This document shows, one piece after another, positions 34,227 through 42,764 of a stretch of 64,000 nt of DNA. The notes under the pieces were generated by a model that searched no databases, was not told the DNA's origin, and saw nothing but the letters and a program-made list of their open reading frames with translations. The DNA comes from Archangium violaceum (GTDB taxonomy: Bacteria; Myxococcota; Myxococcia; Myxococcales; Myxococcaceae). The translations under genes and the position numbers were made by a program. The stretch's first letter is position 1, and every line of letters begins with the position of its first letter. The stretch covers positions 3,189,001 to 3,253,000 of the forward strand of contig NZ_CP069396.1 of assembly GCF_016887565.1 (NCBI RefSeq), read 5' to 3'.

Positions 34227-37016
34227 GTGCCGAGCATGCTCCCGCGCCTTCTGCTGGGCCTCGCGCTCGTGGTGCTGGTGGGCTGTCCCAAGGACAGTCC
34301 GCCGTCGCCTCCTCCGGACGCCGCCCCCACCGTACATATCCTCTCGCCCCAGGACGGGGCTTCCCTCTCGGGGGGTACCCTCACCCTGGAGGGCGAGGCC
34401 AGCGACGCCGAGGACGGCCCGCTCCGTGACGCCTCCCTGCGCTGGTCCTCCAGCGTCGATGGGGAGCTGGGCTCGGGAAGCCCGCTGCGCGTCACGCTGA
34501 CACGCGGCACGCACCGGCTCTCCCTGGACGTCGCCGACTCCCACGGTCAGACGGCTCGCGCCCAGGTGTCCGTCACGGTCTCGGGCGACAACCGTCCGCC
34601 GGCCGTCTCCATCGAGTCTCCGCGAGACGGAGTGCTCGTCCCCGAGGGGGCCCCCATCACCCTGCGCGGGCGCGCCACCGACCCCGAGGACGGCGCACTG
34701 GGTGGTGCTTCCCTCACCTGGACCTCCGACCGGAACGGAGTCATCGGCACCGGAACGCAGGTCACCCTCGGCAACGCGGCGCTCGGCACGCACCGCATCC
34801 TGCTGACGGCGGTGGATGCGTATGGAATCTCCGGTTACGCCTCCCTCTCCCTCACCGTCGTCCCCGCTGGGACGAACCTGAAGCCCTCCGTGACCATCAC
34901 CTCGCCCACCGAGGGCTCCCGGCTCACCGAGGGCCTGCCCATCACCCTCGAGGGCAGTGCCACCGACCCGGAGGACGGTCCGCTCGCGGACAGCGCTCTC
35001 GCGTGGACCTCCAGCCTCGCGGGTCCGCTGGGCACCGGGCGCAAGCTCTCCTCCGTCACCCTGGCGAGCGGCGTCCACACCCTGACCCTCACCGCCACCG
35101 ACTCGGGCGGCGCCAGCGAGGGGGCCTCGGTGCTCGTCACCGTCTCGCGCCCGGGCACCACCGCTCCCGTGGTGCTCATCACCCAACCCTCGGACGGGTA
35201 CACGCTCTTCGAGGGCACCGCGCTCACGCTGGCCGGTTCGGCCACGGACGCGGAGGAGGGGCGGCTCATCGGTTCCGCGCTGAGGTGGACGTCGAGCCTC
35301 GACGGCGAGCTGGGGACCGGCGAGTCGCTCTCCGTGTCGAGCCTCTCTCGGGGGAAGCACGAGGTGCGGCTCACCGCCACGGACTCGAGCAGCACGAGTG
35401 CCGCGGCGCGCATCCAGGTGGAGGTGCTGCCCCGGAACGCCGCGCCGACGGTGCGGATCTCCTCGCCCGCGGACGGCTCGCGCTACACCGCCGGCCAGAC
35501 GGTGTCCCTGCGCGGCTCCGCCGAGGACGTCGAGGACGGTCAGCTCACCGGGAATCGGCTCACCTGGCGCTCCAGCCTGGACAATGAGCTGGGCGTCGGC
35601 GCGTCCCTGGATGTGGCGTCGCTGCGAGTGGGCCGGCACCAGCTTTCACTGACGGCGCTGGACTCGGGGGGCCGGGTGGCGAGCGCGAGCATCCTGGTGA
35701 CCATCGATCCCTCCCCGGTGAAGCTCGCCCCGTTGGCGCGGCTCACCGGCCCCGAGCAGGCCGAGGCGCGCCAGGAGCTCACCTTCGACGCCTCCAGCTC
35801 CAGCGACCCGGATGGCACCCTCCAACGCTACCGCTTCGACTTCCAGGATGGATCTCCCATCGTGGAGGGCACCGCCGCGCAGGTGCGGCACACCTTCGCG
35901 GCCGCGGGCACGTACACCGTGACGCTCACCGTGACGGACAACGACGGGCTCACCGGGACCACTTCTCGCACCGTCACCGTCACGCCGTATGTGCGCCGGC
36001 CGGCGGTGCTGGCCGAGGGCTCGGAACGTTATGGCTCGGTGTGCCAGCTGTCGGCGCGTGGCGATGTGCTGCACCTGCTCTTCCGCGCGGAGACGCACCC
36101 GTCCATCTGGTACGGCACGCTCACCGGCTCCACGTGGAGCATGGAGCAGGTGGAGGGGCTGGGAATGGGAGTCGGGGGATTGGTCAGCACGTACATGGCC
36201 ATGGCGGTGGCCGCCGACGGCACGCCGCACCTGGCCTATTGGATGACGCAGCAGGGCCAGCCCACGCTCTGGTACGCCACACGCGGCGGCACGGGAGCCT
36301 GGGTGCGCGAGCGCATCAACCTCACGTCCGCTCCGGCCAACGGCATCGGCAACGTGTCCATCGTGCTGGACCCGGCGCGGGCCAACCGCCCCACGGTCGT
36401 CTTCGACTCCTTCATCAAGGACAGCTCGGGGTACCAGCAGGGGAGGGTGGCGGTGGCCTGGCGCACCGGGCCCAATACGTGGGCCGGTAATCCCGTCTCG
36501 TACATCGCCAGCCAGCACCAGTTCCTGCAGGGAGACGCGGTCATCTCCTCGGATGGCACCGTCTTCTTCCCCTTCGGTTACAGCTACTACGGCGAATACT
36601 TTCTGGGCTCCTACAGGCCGGGTGGTGGCCTGGACAACCTCAGCCTCTCCAATGGATTCAGTGGAGGACTGGTGGCGACCTCCGCATGGAGTGGCTCGGA
36701 CCTGCTGCTCCTCTCCAGCGCCGGGCTCCTCCAACTCACCCCGGAGGTGCCGCTCTCAGGAAGCACCTCGCGCCACTCGCCGGTGGAGGAGTTCACCCTC
36801 CAGCAGGCGGCCCTGGCCGTGGATGCGAATGGTGGGCCGCGCCTGGCGCTCGCTCATAGCGGGCTGCTCGAGGTGGTGCGCCGTGGGCCGGAGGGGTACT
36901 GGGTGCGCACGGCCAACCTGAGCGCCATGGACAGCGCTCGCATCGACGCGGACGTGGATGCCGAGGGCGAAACGCGGGTGTGCTTCTTCCGCTCGGGCAA
37001 GCTCATCCTCTATTGA
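34227..37016 (+). CDS. Multi-Ig/PKD lipoprotein with propeller-like C-terminal domain
   Basis: A 929-residue predicted lipoprotein (lipobox LVGC, Cys20). Five tandem Ig-like repeats of about 90-95 residues each carry SPxDG and xDxEDG motifs, followed by one PKD domain (FDASSSSDPDG, then DFQDGSP and YTVTLTVTDNDG), then a C-terminal domain of about 330 residues homologous to the preceding gene. GTG 34227 directly follows the previous stop; an in-frame ATG at 34236 is the alternative. The repeats probably form a stalk presenting the C-terminal domain away from the outer membrane. Substrate and partner unknown. Confidence 0.82.
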   Translation: MPSMLPRLLLGLALVVLVGCPKDSPPSPPPDAAPTVHILSPQDGASLSGGTLTLEGEASDAEDGPLRDASLRWSSSVDGELGSGSPLRVTLTRGTHRLSLDVADSHGQTARAQVSVTVSGDNRPPAVSIESPRDGVLVPEGAPITLRGRATDPEDGALGGASLTWTSDRNGVIGTGTQVTLGNAALGTHRILLTAVDAYGISGYASLSLTVVPAGTNLKPSVTITSPTEGSRLTEGLPITLEGSATDPEDGPLADSALAWTSSLAGPLGTGRKLSSVTLASGVHTLTLTATDSGGASEGASVLVTVSRPGTTAPVVLITQPSDGYTLFEGTALTLAGSATDAEEGRLIGSALRWTSSLDGELGTGESLSVSSLSRGKHEVRLTATDSSSTSAAARIQVEVLPRNAAPTVRISSPADGSRYTAGQTVSLRGSAEDVEDGQLTGNRLTWRSSLDNELGVGASLDVASLRVGRHQLSLTALDSGGRVASASILVTIDPSPVKLAPLARLTGPEQAEARQELTFDASSSSDPDGTLQRYRFDFQDGSPIVEGTAAQVRHTFAAAGTYTVTLTVTDNDGLTGTTSRTVTVTPYVRRPAVLAEGSERYGSVCQLSARGDVLHLLFRAETHPSIWYGTLTGSTWSMEQVEGLGMGVGGLVSTYMAMAVAADGTPHLAYWMTQQGQPTLWYATRGGTGAWVRERINLTSAPANGIGNVSIVLDPARANRPTVVFDSFIKDSSGYQQGRVAVAWRTGPNTWAGNPVSYIASQHQFLQGDAVISSDGTVFFPFGYSYYGEYFLGSYRPGGGLDNLSLSNGFSGGLVATSAWSGSDLLLLSSAGLLQLTPEVPLSGSTSRHSPVEEFTLQQAALAVDANGGPRLALAHSGLLEVVRRGPEGYWVRTANLSAMDSARIDADVDAEGETRVCFFRSGKLILY
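36144..36647 (+). repeat. 504-bp near-identical block, copy B
   Basis: Partner of 33351-33854. Encodes the segment from EQVEGLGMGVGG to GGLDNLSL of the C-terminal domain. Near-identity inside otherwise diverged paralogues points to gene conversion. Confidence 0.9.
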
Positions 37017-37074
37017 GTTGGGGGCATGCGGGCCTATCCTTCAGGGTTGTTTCACTTGGGGAAAGGCCGCTGTC

Positions 37075-38391
37075 ATGCCCAAGGAGTACCGGAGTCTTGG
37101 GGCGGGGGAGGGCGTCAGCACGCAGGTCGGGTCTCGACGGGAGGGTTCGCGGAGCCCGCCCCGGCGGGCGGCCGTGAAGGCCCTCGGGCTCGTCGTTCTC
37201 TTTCTCCACGCGGCGTGCGCGTACGCGCCCAGGGGGAGGCACTCGGAGCCCGGACTCGGTGATGCCGTCATCCACGAGGTGTACATCGTCGAGGTTGGGA
37301 CGGTGCGCACCAGGCTGGTGCCCATCAGCAAGGCAGAGTTCCAGCGAAACGTGGAGCGGCTCACGAGGGACCTCCGCTTCAACGGGACGCCGAAGGAAGC
37401 GGCGCGGGAGTTGCTCGAACTGGCCCACGGCGAGGCGTTGCGTGAGGTCGAGCATGTGGCGATGACGGGGGACTGGGAGGGAGAGTCCCATCGAGGCGAA
37501 CTCTACTCTCTGGTGCCGGTGCGGCAGTCGGGTCCGGTACCTCTGACGCCGGTGGCTGAGGCCGCGCTCCGGGCGAGATATGAGCAGTGGTGTCTAGTCC
37601 GTGGTGGCGGGGACTGTCTCGGCCTCTTCGAGGACGGGCCGTACCTGCGCGCTGACGACAGGAGAACTCTGACCCTGGCGCTGGCCTTTGGCTCGGTGCT
37701 CGATGAAACGTTCGCGGCCCTGGGTCGCGAGCTGAGTCCTCGGGCGGTGATGGCCTCGCTCATGTGGACGGTGGGGCTCTACCTGTCGCTGTGGCTGGTG
37801 CCCGAGCCGGTCATGACGAAGGGCGCGGCGACGGCCCTCACGGTGCTGCTGGTGGCTTGGCTGGGCGTGGACACGGTCTGGGGGCTGATGGACGGCTGGG
37901 TTCTCATGGCGACACAGGCCCACCGCGCCAGCACATTCGAGGATCTGCGCACGGCCGGGGATGGCTTCGCCAAGGTACTGGGGGCGGACGCAGCTCGCGC
38001 ACTGATTCTGGCGGTGACGGCGCTGACGGGGCGAACGGTGACCGAGGTGGCGGGGTTGGTTCGCTCGCTGCCGGGCTACAGCCTGGCGCGGTTGCAGTTG
38101 GAGGGGCAGGGCGTTGGCGGGTGGGTGCTGATGCAGATGGAGAGGGTGCAGGTGGTGGTGGCCTCGGAGGGGGTGCTCGCGGTTGTCGTTCCTCCAGAGG
38201 CCTCGCTCGCCGGGGCGATGATGAACCGCAACAGCGCGGCGCACGCGGCTCCTACTCCAGGTCGGCCCAGGGCAACGGAGGTCTACCGCCACCGCGGTGG
38301 TCCGGCAGGTGGTGCTCGACAATGGGCAGCGATGGCACCTGCCACGCGACAAGTCGGTGGCCGATATTCCCACGTCGGACCCGCTTGGTGA
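37075..38391 (+). CDS. SitA-like lipoprotein toxin, carrier part (frame broken before toxin domain)
   Basis: A 438-residue frame. A lipoprotein signal ends in LHAAC (Cys48 from ATG 37075); GTG 37174 would give a more standard signal peptide with Cys at residue 15, so the start is open. The body has a GDAVIHEVYIVEVGTVRTRLV segment and paired hydrophobic spans (about 225-270), an architecture I associate with SitA polymorphic toxins that myxobacteria pass to kin by outer-membrane exchange. After the MMNRNSAAHA linker the frame runs into sequence without domain character and stops at 38391, while the expected toxin domain lies in the next frame. Codon use is less GC-biased than in neighbours. 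Confidence 0.6.
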   Translation: MPKEYRSLGAGEGVSTQVGSRREGSRSPPRRAAVKALGLVVLFLHAACAYAPRGRHSEPGLGDAVIHEVYIVEVGTVRTRLVPISKAEFQRNVERLTRDLRFNGTPKEAARELLELAHGEALREVEHVAMTGDWEGESHRGELYSLVPVRQSGPVPLTPVAEAALRARYEQWCLVRGGGDCLGLFEDGPYLRADDRRTLTLALAFGSVLDETFAALGRELSPRAVMASLMWTVGLYLSLWLVPEPVMTKGAATALTVLLVAWLGVDTVWGLMDGWVLMATQAHRASTFEDLRTAGDGFAKVLGADAARALILAVTALTGRTVTEVAGLVRSLPGYSLARLQLEGQGVGGWVLMQMERVQVVVASEGVLAVVVPPEASLAGAMMNRNSAAHAAPTPGRPRATEVYRHRGGPAGGARQWAAMAPATRQVGGRYSHVGPAW

Positions 38392-38716
38392 CGAGCTCCA
38401 GTCGGCTGCCAACGAGTTTGCGGCAAAGTGGGGCCCGGAGCATTTCACGCGTGGAGTGAGGGAAGCCCGCAACGAATTCCTACGGAGGGGTGATAAGCGC
38501 GCGGCGGACCTGTTGGAGGCGCGGGCTCGCGGGCAATGGATCGAGGATCGATTGATCGACCGGTTCAAAGGATTGAAGTGGAATGAGCGGGGAGTCGATG
38601 TCACCGGCCAGCCGGGGCTGGGTTACCACTACGAGCTCCTATCGGGGACAGAGTCCAACTTCCTGCGGCATGGACGGCGGATGTCGAGCACCTTCTTTCG
38701 TATGATCTTCTTCTGA
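38297..38716 (+). CDS. SitA-like C-terminal toxin domain in shifted frame
   Basis: A 139-residue reading from GTG 38297, in frame +1 relative to the carrier part; the frame is open back to 38225 (stop at 38222), overlapping the carrier by 167 bases. The chain is well-formed: VVLDNGQRWHLPRDKSVADIP, DPLGDEL, ARGQWIEDRLIDRF, a GVDVTG segment and a YELLSGTESNF motif with a final FFRMIFF, which looks like a small nuclease-type toxin module. No good ribosome site precedes the GTG. It is probably the cut-off toxin domain of the preceding gene; separate translation or frameshifting cannot be excluded. Confidence 0.6.
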   Translation: MVRQVVLDNGQRWHLPRDKSVADIPTSDPLGDELQSAANEFAAKWGPEHFTRGVREARNEFLRRGDKRAADLLEARARGQWIEDRLIDRFKGLKWNERGVDVTGQPGLGYHYELLSGTESNFLRHGRRMSSTFFRMIFF

Positions 38717-38723
38717 GCGACAC

Positions 38724-39341
38724 GTGACTCCCAACATCCACTACGAAGAGCGGGAGATGGAGGGCGAGCGGCTGGAGCTGACGGACACGAAAGCTCTCTA
38801 CTGGCTCGGCCCAGACCTGACGCTGCGGCGCTGCACCCTGATTCTGGGCGTGGGGGGACGCTCTTTGTGCCTCTCGTCCTCACGACTCATCGACTGCACC
38901 ATCCAGGTGAAACGGCAGTTGGGAGCGAAGGCCTGGACGAAGGTGGCCTTGAAGGGGTGCCGTTTCAAGGGCCGATATACGAGCTGCGACTTCGGCCCGT
39001 GGTACGGATACACGGAAGGATGGGAGCAGGGGGCGGTGGAGGACTGTGACTTCTCCGAGGCCCAACTCGACGGTTGCCGCTTTCACGGATGCGACGTGCG
39101 CACCCTGCGCCTTCCCGTCTGGCCATGCTTCACCATCGTGGATCCGCTTCGATGGGCCGCCGAGCTGCACCGCGTGACGTGGCCGGGTCACTTCGGGGAG
39201 GTCGTCGTGGCCGACCTGGCGAGTGAGCCGCGCTCCACCACTGGAGTGACGTGGCACGCTCCTTCCGTGGCGAAGCGGATGAACACAACACCGGAGGAGC
39301 TCAAGGTGGCGATCGAGCGGTTCGACTTCATCGTGTACTGA
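38724..39341 (+). CDS. Candidate immunity protein (SitI-like), pentapeptide-type repeats
   Basis: A 205-residue cytoplasmic protein without signal peptide, starting at GTG 38724 only 7 bases after the toxin-domain stop. The middle shows short repeats with Cys/Phe at regular intervals (RRCTLIL, IDCTIQV, KGCRFKG, TSCDFGP, EDCDFSE, DGCRFHG), resembling a pentapeptide-repeat beta-helix. Small proteins directly after SitA toxin genes are usually the immunity factors, so this is inferred to neutralise the toxin domain. Its intact frame suggests immunity is kept even though the toxin frame is broken. Confidence 0.65.
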   Translation: MTPNIHYEEREMEGERLELTDTKALYWLGPDLTLRRCTLILGVGGRSLCLSSSRLIDCTIQVKRQLGAKAWTKVALKGCRFKGRYTSCDFGPWYGYTEGWEQGAVEDCDFSEAQLDGCRFHGCDVRTLRLPVWPCFTIVDPLRWAAELHRVTWPGHFGEVVVADLASEPRSTTGVTWHAPSVAKRMNTTPEELKVAIERFDFIVY

Positions 39342-39510
39342 GCGCCGCGCAAGCCCTGTCGGGGTGCACGCGGGGAGGTGCAAAATCTGCGTGCCCGTGA
39401 GGGCCGTGCGTGGCGTCTCGGAGGGGCCGCGTCCCGGTCCATCCCTTGCACTGCTCTGGTGTCGAATCAGTACCCAGACACCGGGGCACGGCGGTGCCCG
39501 GGGAGCGCCC

Positions 39511-39963
39511 ATGAAGGTCCGTGAACTCAAGTACGAGATCCTCGCGCAGCACCACATCCTCCGTGCGTTGCTGGTGAACCTCGGGGACGTGGCCCGGAAG
39601 GTGGCCGAGGGGGATGCTTCTTGCGAGACGGTGCTTCGCCAGGGCGCCCACCAGCTCTCCACCGAGCTCCTGCGCCACATGGCCGACGAGGAGCGGATCC
39701 TCGAAGAGCTCGCCCGCGAGGGTCATGCCCCCTCCGCCGAGCATCTCTCGGAGCTCCACCACAACCACGCCCATCAGCGCCAGATGCTCGCCTCCTTCGA
39801 CACGCGCGTGGACAGTGTCCAGTCCACGCGGCGGCTCGGGGAGTTCATCGAGGCGATGACCCAGGCGGTCATCCTCGACATGGAGCACGAGGAGGCGGCC
39901 CTCTTCGGCATGCGGCCCTTCCTGCTGACACCGGTCCGGACCCAGCCGTCGCAAGTCTCCTGA
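39511..39963 (+). CDS. Hemerythrin-like (HHE) domain protein
   Basis: A 150-residue all-helical protein with the spaced His/Glu ligands of the HHE cation-binding fold: QHHILRALL, HMADEERIL, HHNHAHQRQ and DMEHEEAALF. Such proteins bind a di-iron centre for oxygen, NO or peroxide sensing or storage. ATG 39511 is taken as the start; an upstream in-frame start adds 49 Arg/Gly/Pro-rich residues without helix character. It converges on the acyltransferase gene with 6 bases between stops. The 169 bases upstream contain no gene. Confidence 0.85.
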   Translation: MKVRELKYEILAQHHILRALLVNLGDVARKVAEGDASCETVLRQGAHQLSTELLRHMADEERILEELAREGHAPSAEHLSELHHNHAHQRQMLASFDTRVDSVQSTRRLGEFIEAMTQAVILDMEHEEAALFGMRPFLLTPVRTQPSQVS

Positions 39964-39969
39964 GCCCTT

Positions 39970-41031
39970 TCAGAGGCGGACCTCGGTGAAGGGCTCGCGG
40001 CACGCGGGCCCCACGGCCACCCACATCGTGCGGCGCGCGGGTGCCATCACCACCGTGGCCTTGGTCTCCATCGGCATCGTTCCCGGAGCGGCCGGCGTGT
40101 CGTGCATGCAGATGCGGCCGTCGGGCGTGCCGTGGTCGCCGAGCAGGCGCATCACCGACTCGGGCGTGAGCCGCCCGTGCTCGGCGGCCACCCGCTCCGC
40201 GATGCGGTCCTTGCGCTTGAGCGTGCAGGGAACGAACTGACGGGTGATGTCCTGCTCGCGGAAGCGCTCGGACTGGTAGTGGTTGGCGTGGACGAGCACT
40301 CCGCGCTCCGGCTGGAGCAGCACGTGGTCGTCGTACGTGCTCTCGATGCCCACCACGCGCCCGTGTGCGTCCGCGAGGTGGTAGTAGCCGATTCCCCGCG
40401 CCGCCGTGACGAGCACCTCCAGTGCCGCCGAGAGGCTCGGTTGGCGCATGGCCTTCGGCACGTACACGCTCAGCGGCACCAGCGAGGGGCATGGCTTCGG
40501 CGCGACGAGCGTGAGGTTGGCGCAGTTGCCCACCCCGTCACTGTTGAGGTGGTAGTACGGCGAGCCGGACAGGCACAGTGAGAGCTGCTCGCGTCCATCC
40601 GTGTGGCGGATGCGGAGCAGCTCCACCGTGGCGTCCGGGTTCCAGTCGATCGTCTGTCCGATGATCGCCTGCCCGTCGGCGGTCGCCTCGCCGGTGACGG
40701 CCAGCGAGGTGCACATGGCCCCCACCTGGGCGTAGTTGATGGCCAGCTCCAGCATGCACTGGAGCACGAAGGCGTCCAGGTACGGCAGGCCCGCGCCCTC
40801 GGCTTGCCCCTGGATGAGCTCGAGGGCCCCCGGATCGAAGGCGCGCACGTTGGCCTCCAGCTTCAGCGCCGTCCGCACAACGTCCTCGCGAGGCGCCTTC
40901 AAGGGTCCCATGGCCAGGGCCTGGAAGAGGTACTCGGCCGAGGCGCGCAGGCTCTCCCGGCTCGCCTCGCCCCACTGCTGGCCAATCTGTCGCGGAGTCC
41001 CTCCGCACTCGATGACTCGAAGCGTCGTCAT
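39970..41031 (-). CDS. Isopenicillin-N acyltransferase-like (C45) hydrolase
   Basis: A 353-residue Ntn-hydrolase of the acyl-CoA:6-aminopenicillanate acyltransferase family. The typical N-terminal ECGGTPRQIGQQWGE segment and the autocatalytic site G-A-M-Cys107-T-S are present; the precursor should cleave before Cys107 to expose the nucleophile. Later GQTIDWNP and GVGNCANL strands match the family. ATG 41031 leaves a 10-base gap to the AraC stop; an upstream GTG (41082) would overlap that gene. Bacterial members hydrolyse or form amide bonds on varied acyl substrates; the true substrate is unknown. Confidence 0.86.
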   Translation of the reverse strand: MTTLRVIECGGTPRQIGQQWGEASRESLRASAEYLFQALAMGPLKAPREDVVRTALKLEANVRAFDPGALELIQGQAEGAGLPYLDAFVLQCMLELAINYAQVGAMCTSLAVTGEATADGQAIIGQTIDWNPDATVELLRIRHTDGREQLSLCLSGSPYYHLNSDGVGNCANLTLVAPKPCPSLVPLSVYVPKAMRQPSLSAALEVLVTAARGIGYYHLADAHGRVVGIESTYDDHVLLQPERGVLVHANHYQSERFREQDITRQFVPCTLKRKDRIAERVAAEHGRLTPESVMRLLGDHGTPDGRICMHDTPAAPGTMPMETKATVVMAPARRTMWVAVGPACREPFTEVRL

Positions 41032-41041
41032 GGAGCGCAAG

Positions 41042-41884
41042 CTACGAGGGAGAAGCTCCCCGCGCTTGAACGGATGCGACACGCGTGGGCACTGCTCGGG
41101 CCGGCGGGCGGAAGTGGCTCGGCGTCCGGCCCGTCAGCTCGCGGAACTCCCGCGTCATGTGCGCGTGGTCGGCGTAGCCGATGCGATGCGCCACCTCGGA
41201 GAGGGAGCAGCCGGGGCTGGCACGCAGCACGCAGAGGGCCTCCTGGAGCCGCGCGATGCGGGTGTACATGCGCGGCGAGAAGCCCACGCGCTCCTTGAAG
41301 GCCCGTTGCAGCGTGCGCGTGCTGAGGTGGAGCTCGTCCGCCAGCGCGCCCGGACGCAGGGGCTCCGACCGCACGGCCATGCGGCGCAGGGCCCGGTCGA
41401 AGCTGTCACCCGGAGGGTAGGAGACCCGCTCCAGCAGCGGAACGAGCACTTCGCTCATCCGCTCCAGCGAGCCGGCGGCCAGCAGCCGCTCCCCCATGGC
41501 GTCGAGCGAGACTCCTCCCAGCGTCCGCAGCTCCACGGCCTCGTTGACCAGCTCCGAGGGGCTGGCATCCACGAGCCGGGGCATCGCCCCCGGGTGGAAG
41601 TGCACCACCAGGTAGCCATGATGGGCCCGCGTCGGGACATGGATGGTGCGCGTCAGCGGACCATAGAGGACGGCCCGGCAGCGCTCGTCCGACAGCTCCA
41701 GGAGCAGGTCCGCGTTGGCGTCCGGGACGACCTCGTGCTCCCACGTGATGGAGGCATCGGGCGGCACCCACAACATGAACTCCACCCGCTCGGCCAAGGA
41801 GGCGGGGGCGGACACCTGCTCTGTCCACCGGATCGGCTGGGTCGTGGCGGGCATGGCCAGAATATAGTGCCCGGAGCGGGCCAT
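41042..41884 (-). CDS. AraC-family transcriptional regulator
   Basis: A 280-residue regulator. The C-terminal double HTH is clear: LADELHLSTRTLQRAFKERVGFSPRMY then LSEVAHRIGYADHAHMTREFRELTGRTP. The N-terminal half (about 15-150) is a cupin-like sensor domain of the DUF6597-type. It lies 10 bases upstream of the acyltransferase gene and is probably co-transcribed with it, suggesting control of that gene. The start codon at 41882-41884 overlaps the ATG of the divergent gene on the other strand; M11 (41854) is a possible alternative start. Confidence 0.9.
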   Translation of the reverse strand: MARSGHYILAMPATTQPIRWTEQVSAPASLAERVEFMLWVPPDASITWEHEVVPDANADLLLELSDERCRAVLYGPLTRTIHVPTRAHHGYLVVHFHPGAMPRLVDASPSELVNEAVELRTLGGVSLDAMGERLLAAGSLERMSEVLVPLLERVSYPPGDSFDRALRRMAVRSEPLRPGALADELHLSTRTLQRAFKERVGFSPRMYTRIARLQEALCVLRASPGCSLSEVAHRIGYADHAHMTREFRELTGRTPSHFRPPARAVPTRVASVQARGASPS

Positions 41885-42689
41885 GACCTCCCTGGACAGG
41901 AAGACACGAGGAAGGACGACGCATCAGCGCCTGCGGGCGCTCGATGTATTCCTGATCCACCGCGAGCGTGAGCTGCTGGCCCGTGACGAGGGCGCGTGGG
42001 CGCGAGCCGCCTTCGTGGACCTCGGTTTCGGCGAGCATCCGTGGACCACGCTCGAGAGCGCCCGGGCCTTCCGCGAACTCAATCCGGGGCTCCCGGTGGT
42101 GGGCGTGGAGCTGGAGCCCCAACGGGTGGAGTCCGCCCGCCCCCATGCCGACGCGCTCACCGACTTCCGGGAGGGGGGCTTCGAGCTGCCCCTGCGTTCC
42201 GGGGAGACCGTTCGCCTCATCCGCGCCATGAACCTGCTGCGCGGCTACCGCCCCGAGGAGGTGCCCGGCATCCACCAGAAGCTGGGCGAGGCGCTGCTCG
42301 AGGGCGGGCTGCTCGTCGAGGGCAGCACGGACACGCCGGGGGCGGTGTTGGTGGCGCATCTGCTCCGGCGCGTCCCGGAGGGCCTCTCGCGCGAGGCCCT
42401 GCTGTTCCACACCGACTTCAGCCGGGGCTTCGCGCCCGTGCTCTTCCGTGACTGGCTGCCCAGGGATTTTCGCCGCCGGGTGAAACCCGGAGAGCCCATC
42501 CACACCTTCTTCGCCGACTGGACGGCGGCGTGGCAGGAGGCGCGCGAGGCGGGACACGAGGAGCCCCCCGAGGCCTTCCGTCACTCCGTTCTCCGGCTGG
42601 CCTCGCGTGTCGAAGGTGTCACGACCGAGCCGTGGCTGCTCGACGAGGGCTTCCTGCTCTGGAGGCCGCCCGGGGGCGTCTTCCGGTAA
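41883..42689 (+). CDS. Methyltransferase-like protein
   Basis: A 268-residue protein with a Rossmann-like core: FVDLGFGEHPWTTL (motif I position) and PVVGVELEPQRVESARP (the acidic end of strand 2 that would bind the SAM ribose). The order fits class I SAM-dependent methyltransferases, but motif I lacks the usual GxGxG, and no substrate motif is seen, so catalytic activity is unsure. A GGAG lies 9 bases before ATG 41883. Start codons of this and the divergent AraC gene overlap. Confidence 0.7.
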   Translation: MTSLDRKTRGRTTHQRLRALDVFLIHRERELLARDEGAWARAAFVDLGFGEHPWTTLESARAFRELNPGLPVVGVELEPQRVESARPHADALTDFREGGFELPLRSGETVRLIRAMNLLRGYRPEEVPGIHQKLGEALLEGGLLVEGSTDTPGAVLVAHLLRRVPEGLSREALLFHTDFSRGFAPVLFRDWLPRDFRRRVKPGEPIHTFFADWTAAWQEAREAGHEEPPEAFRHSVLRLASRVEGVTTEPWLLDEGFLLWRPPGGVFR

Positions 42690-42764
42690 GAGCAGGTAGG
42701 CAACCGTATTCGGTACGAACACCAGTAGGATTGTGATTTGTCCAGACGGTAAGGACCCCCTTAA

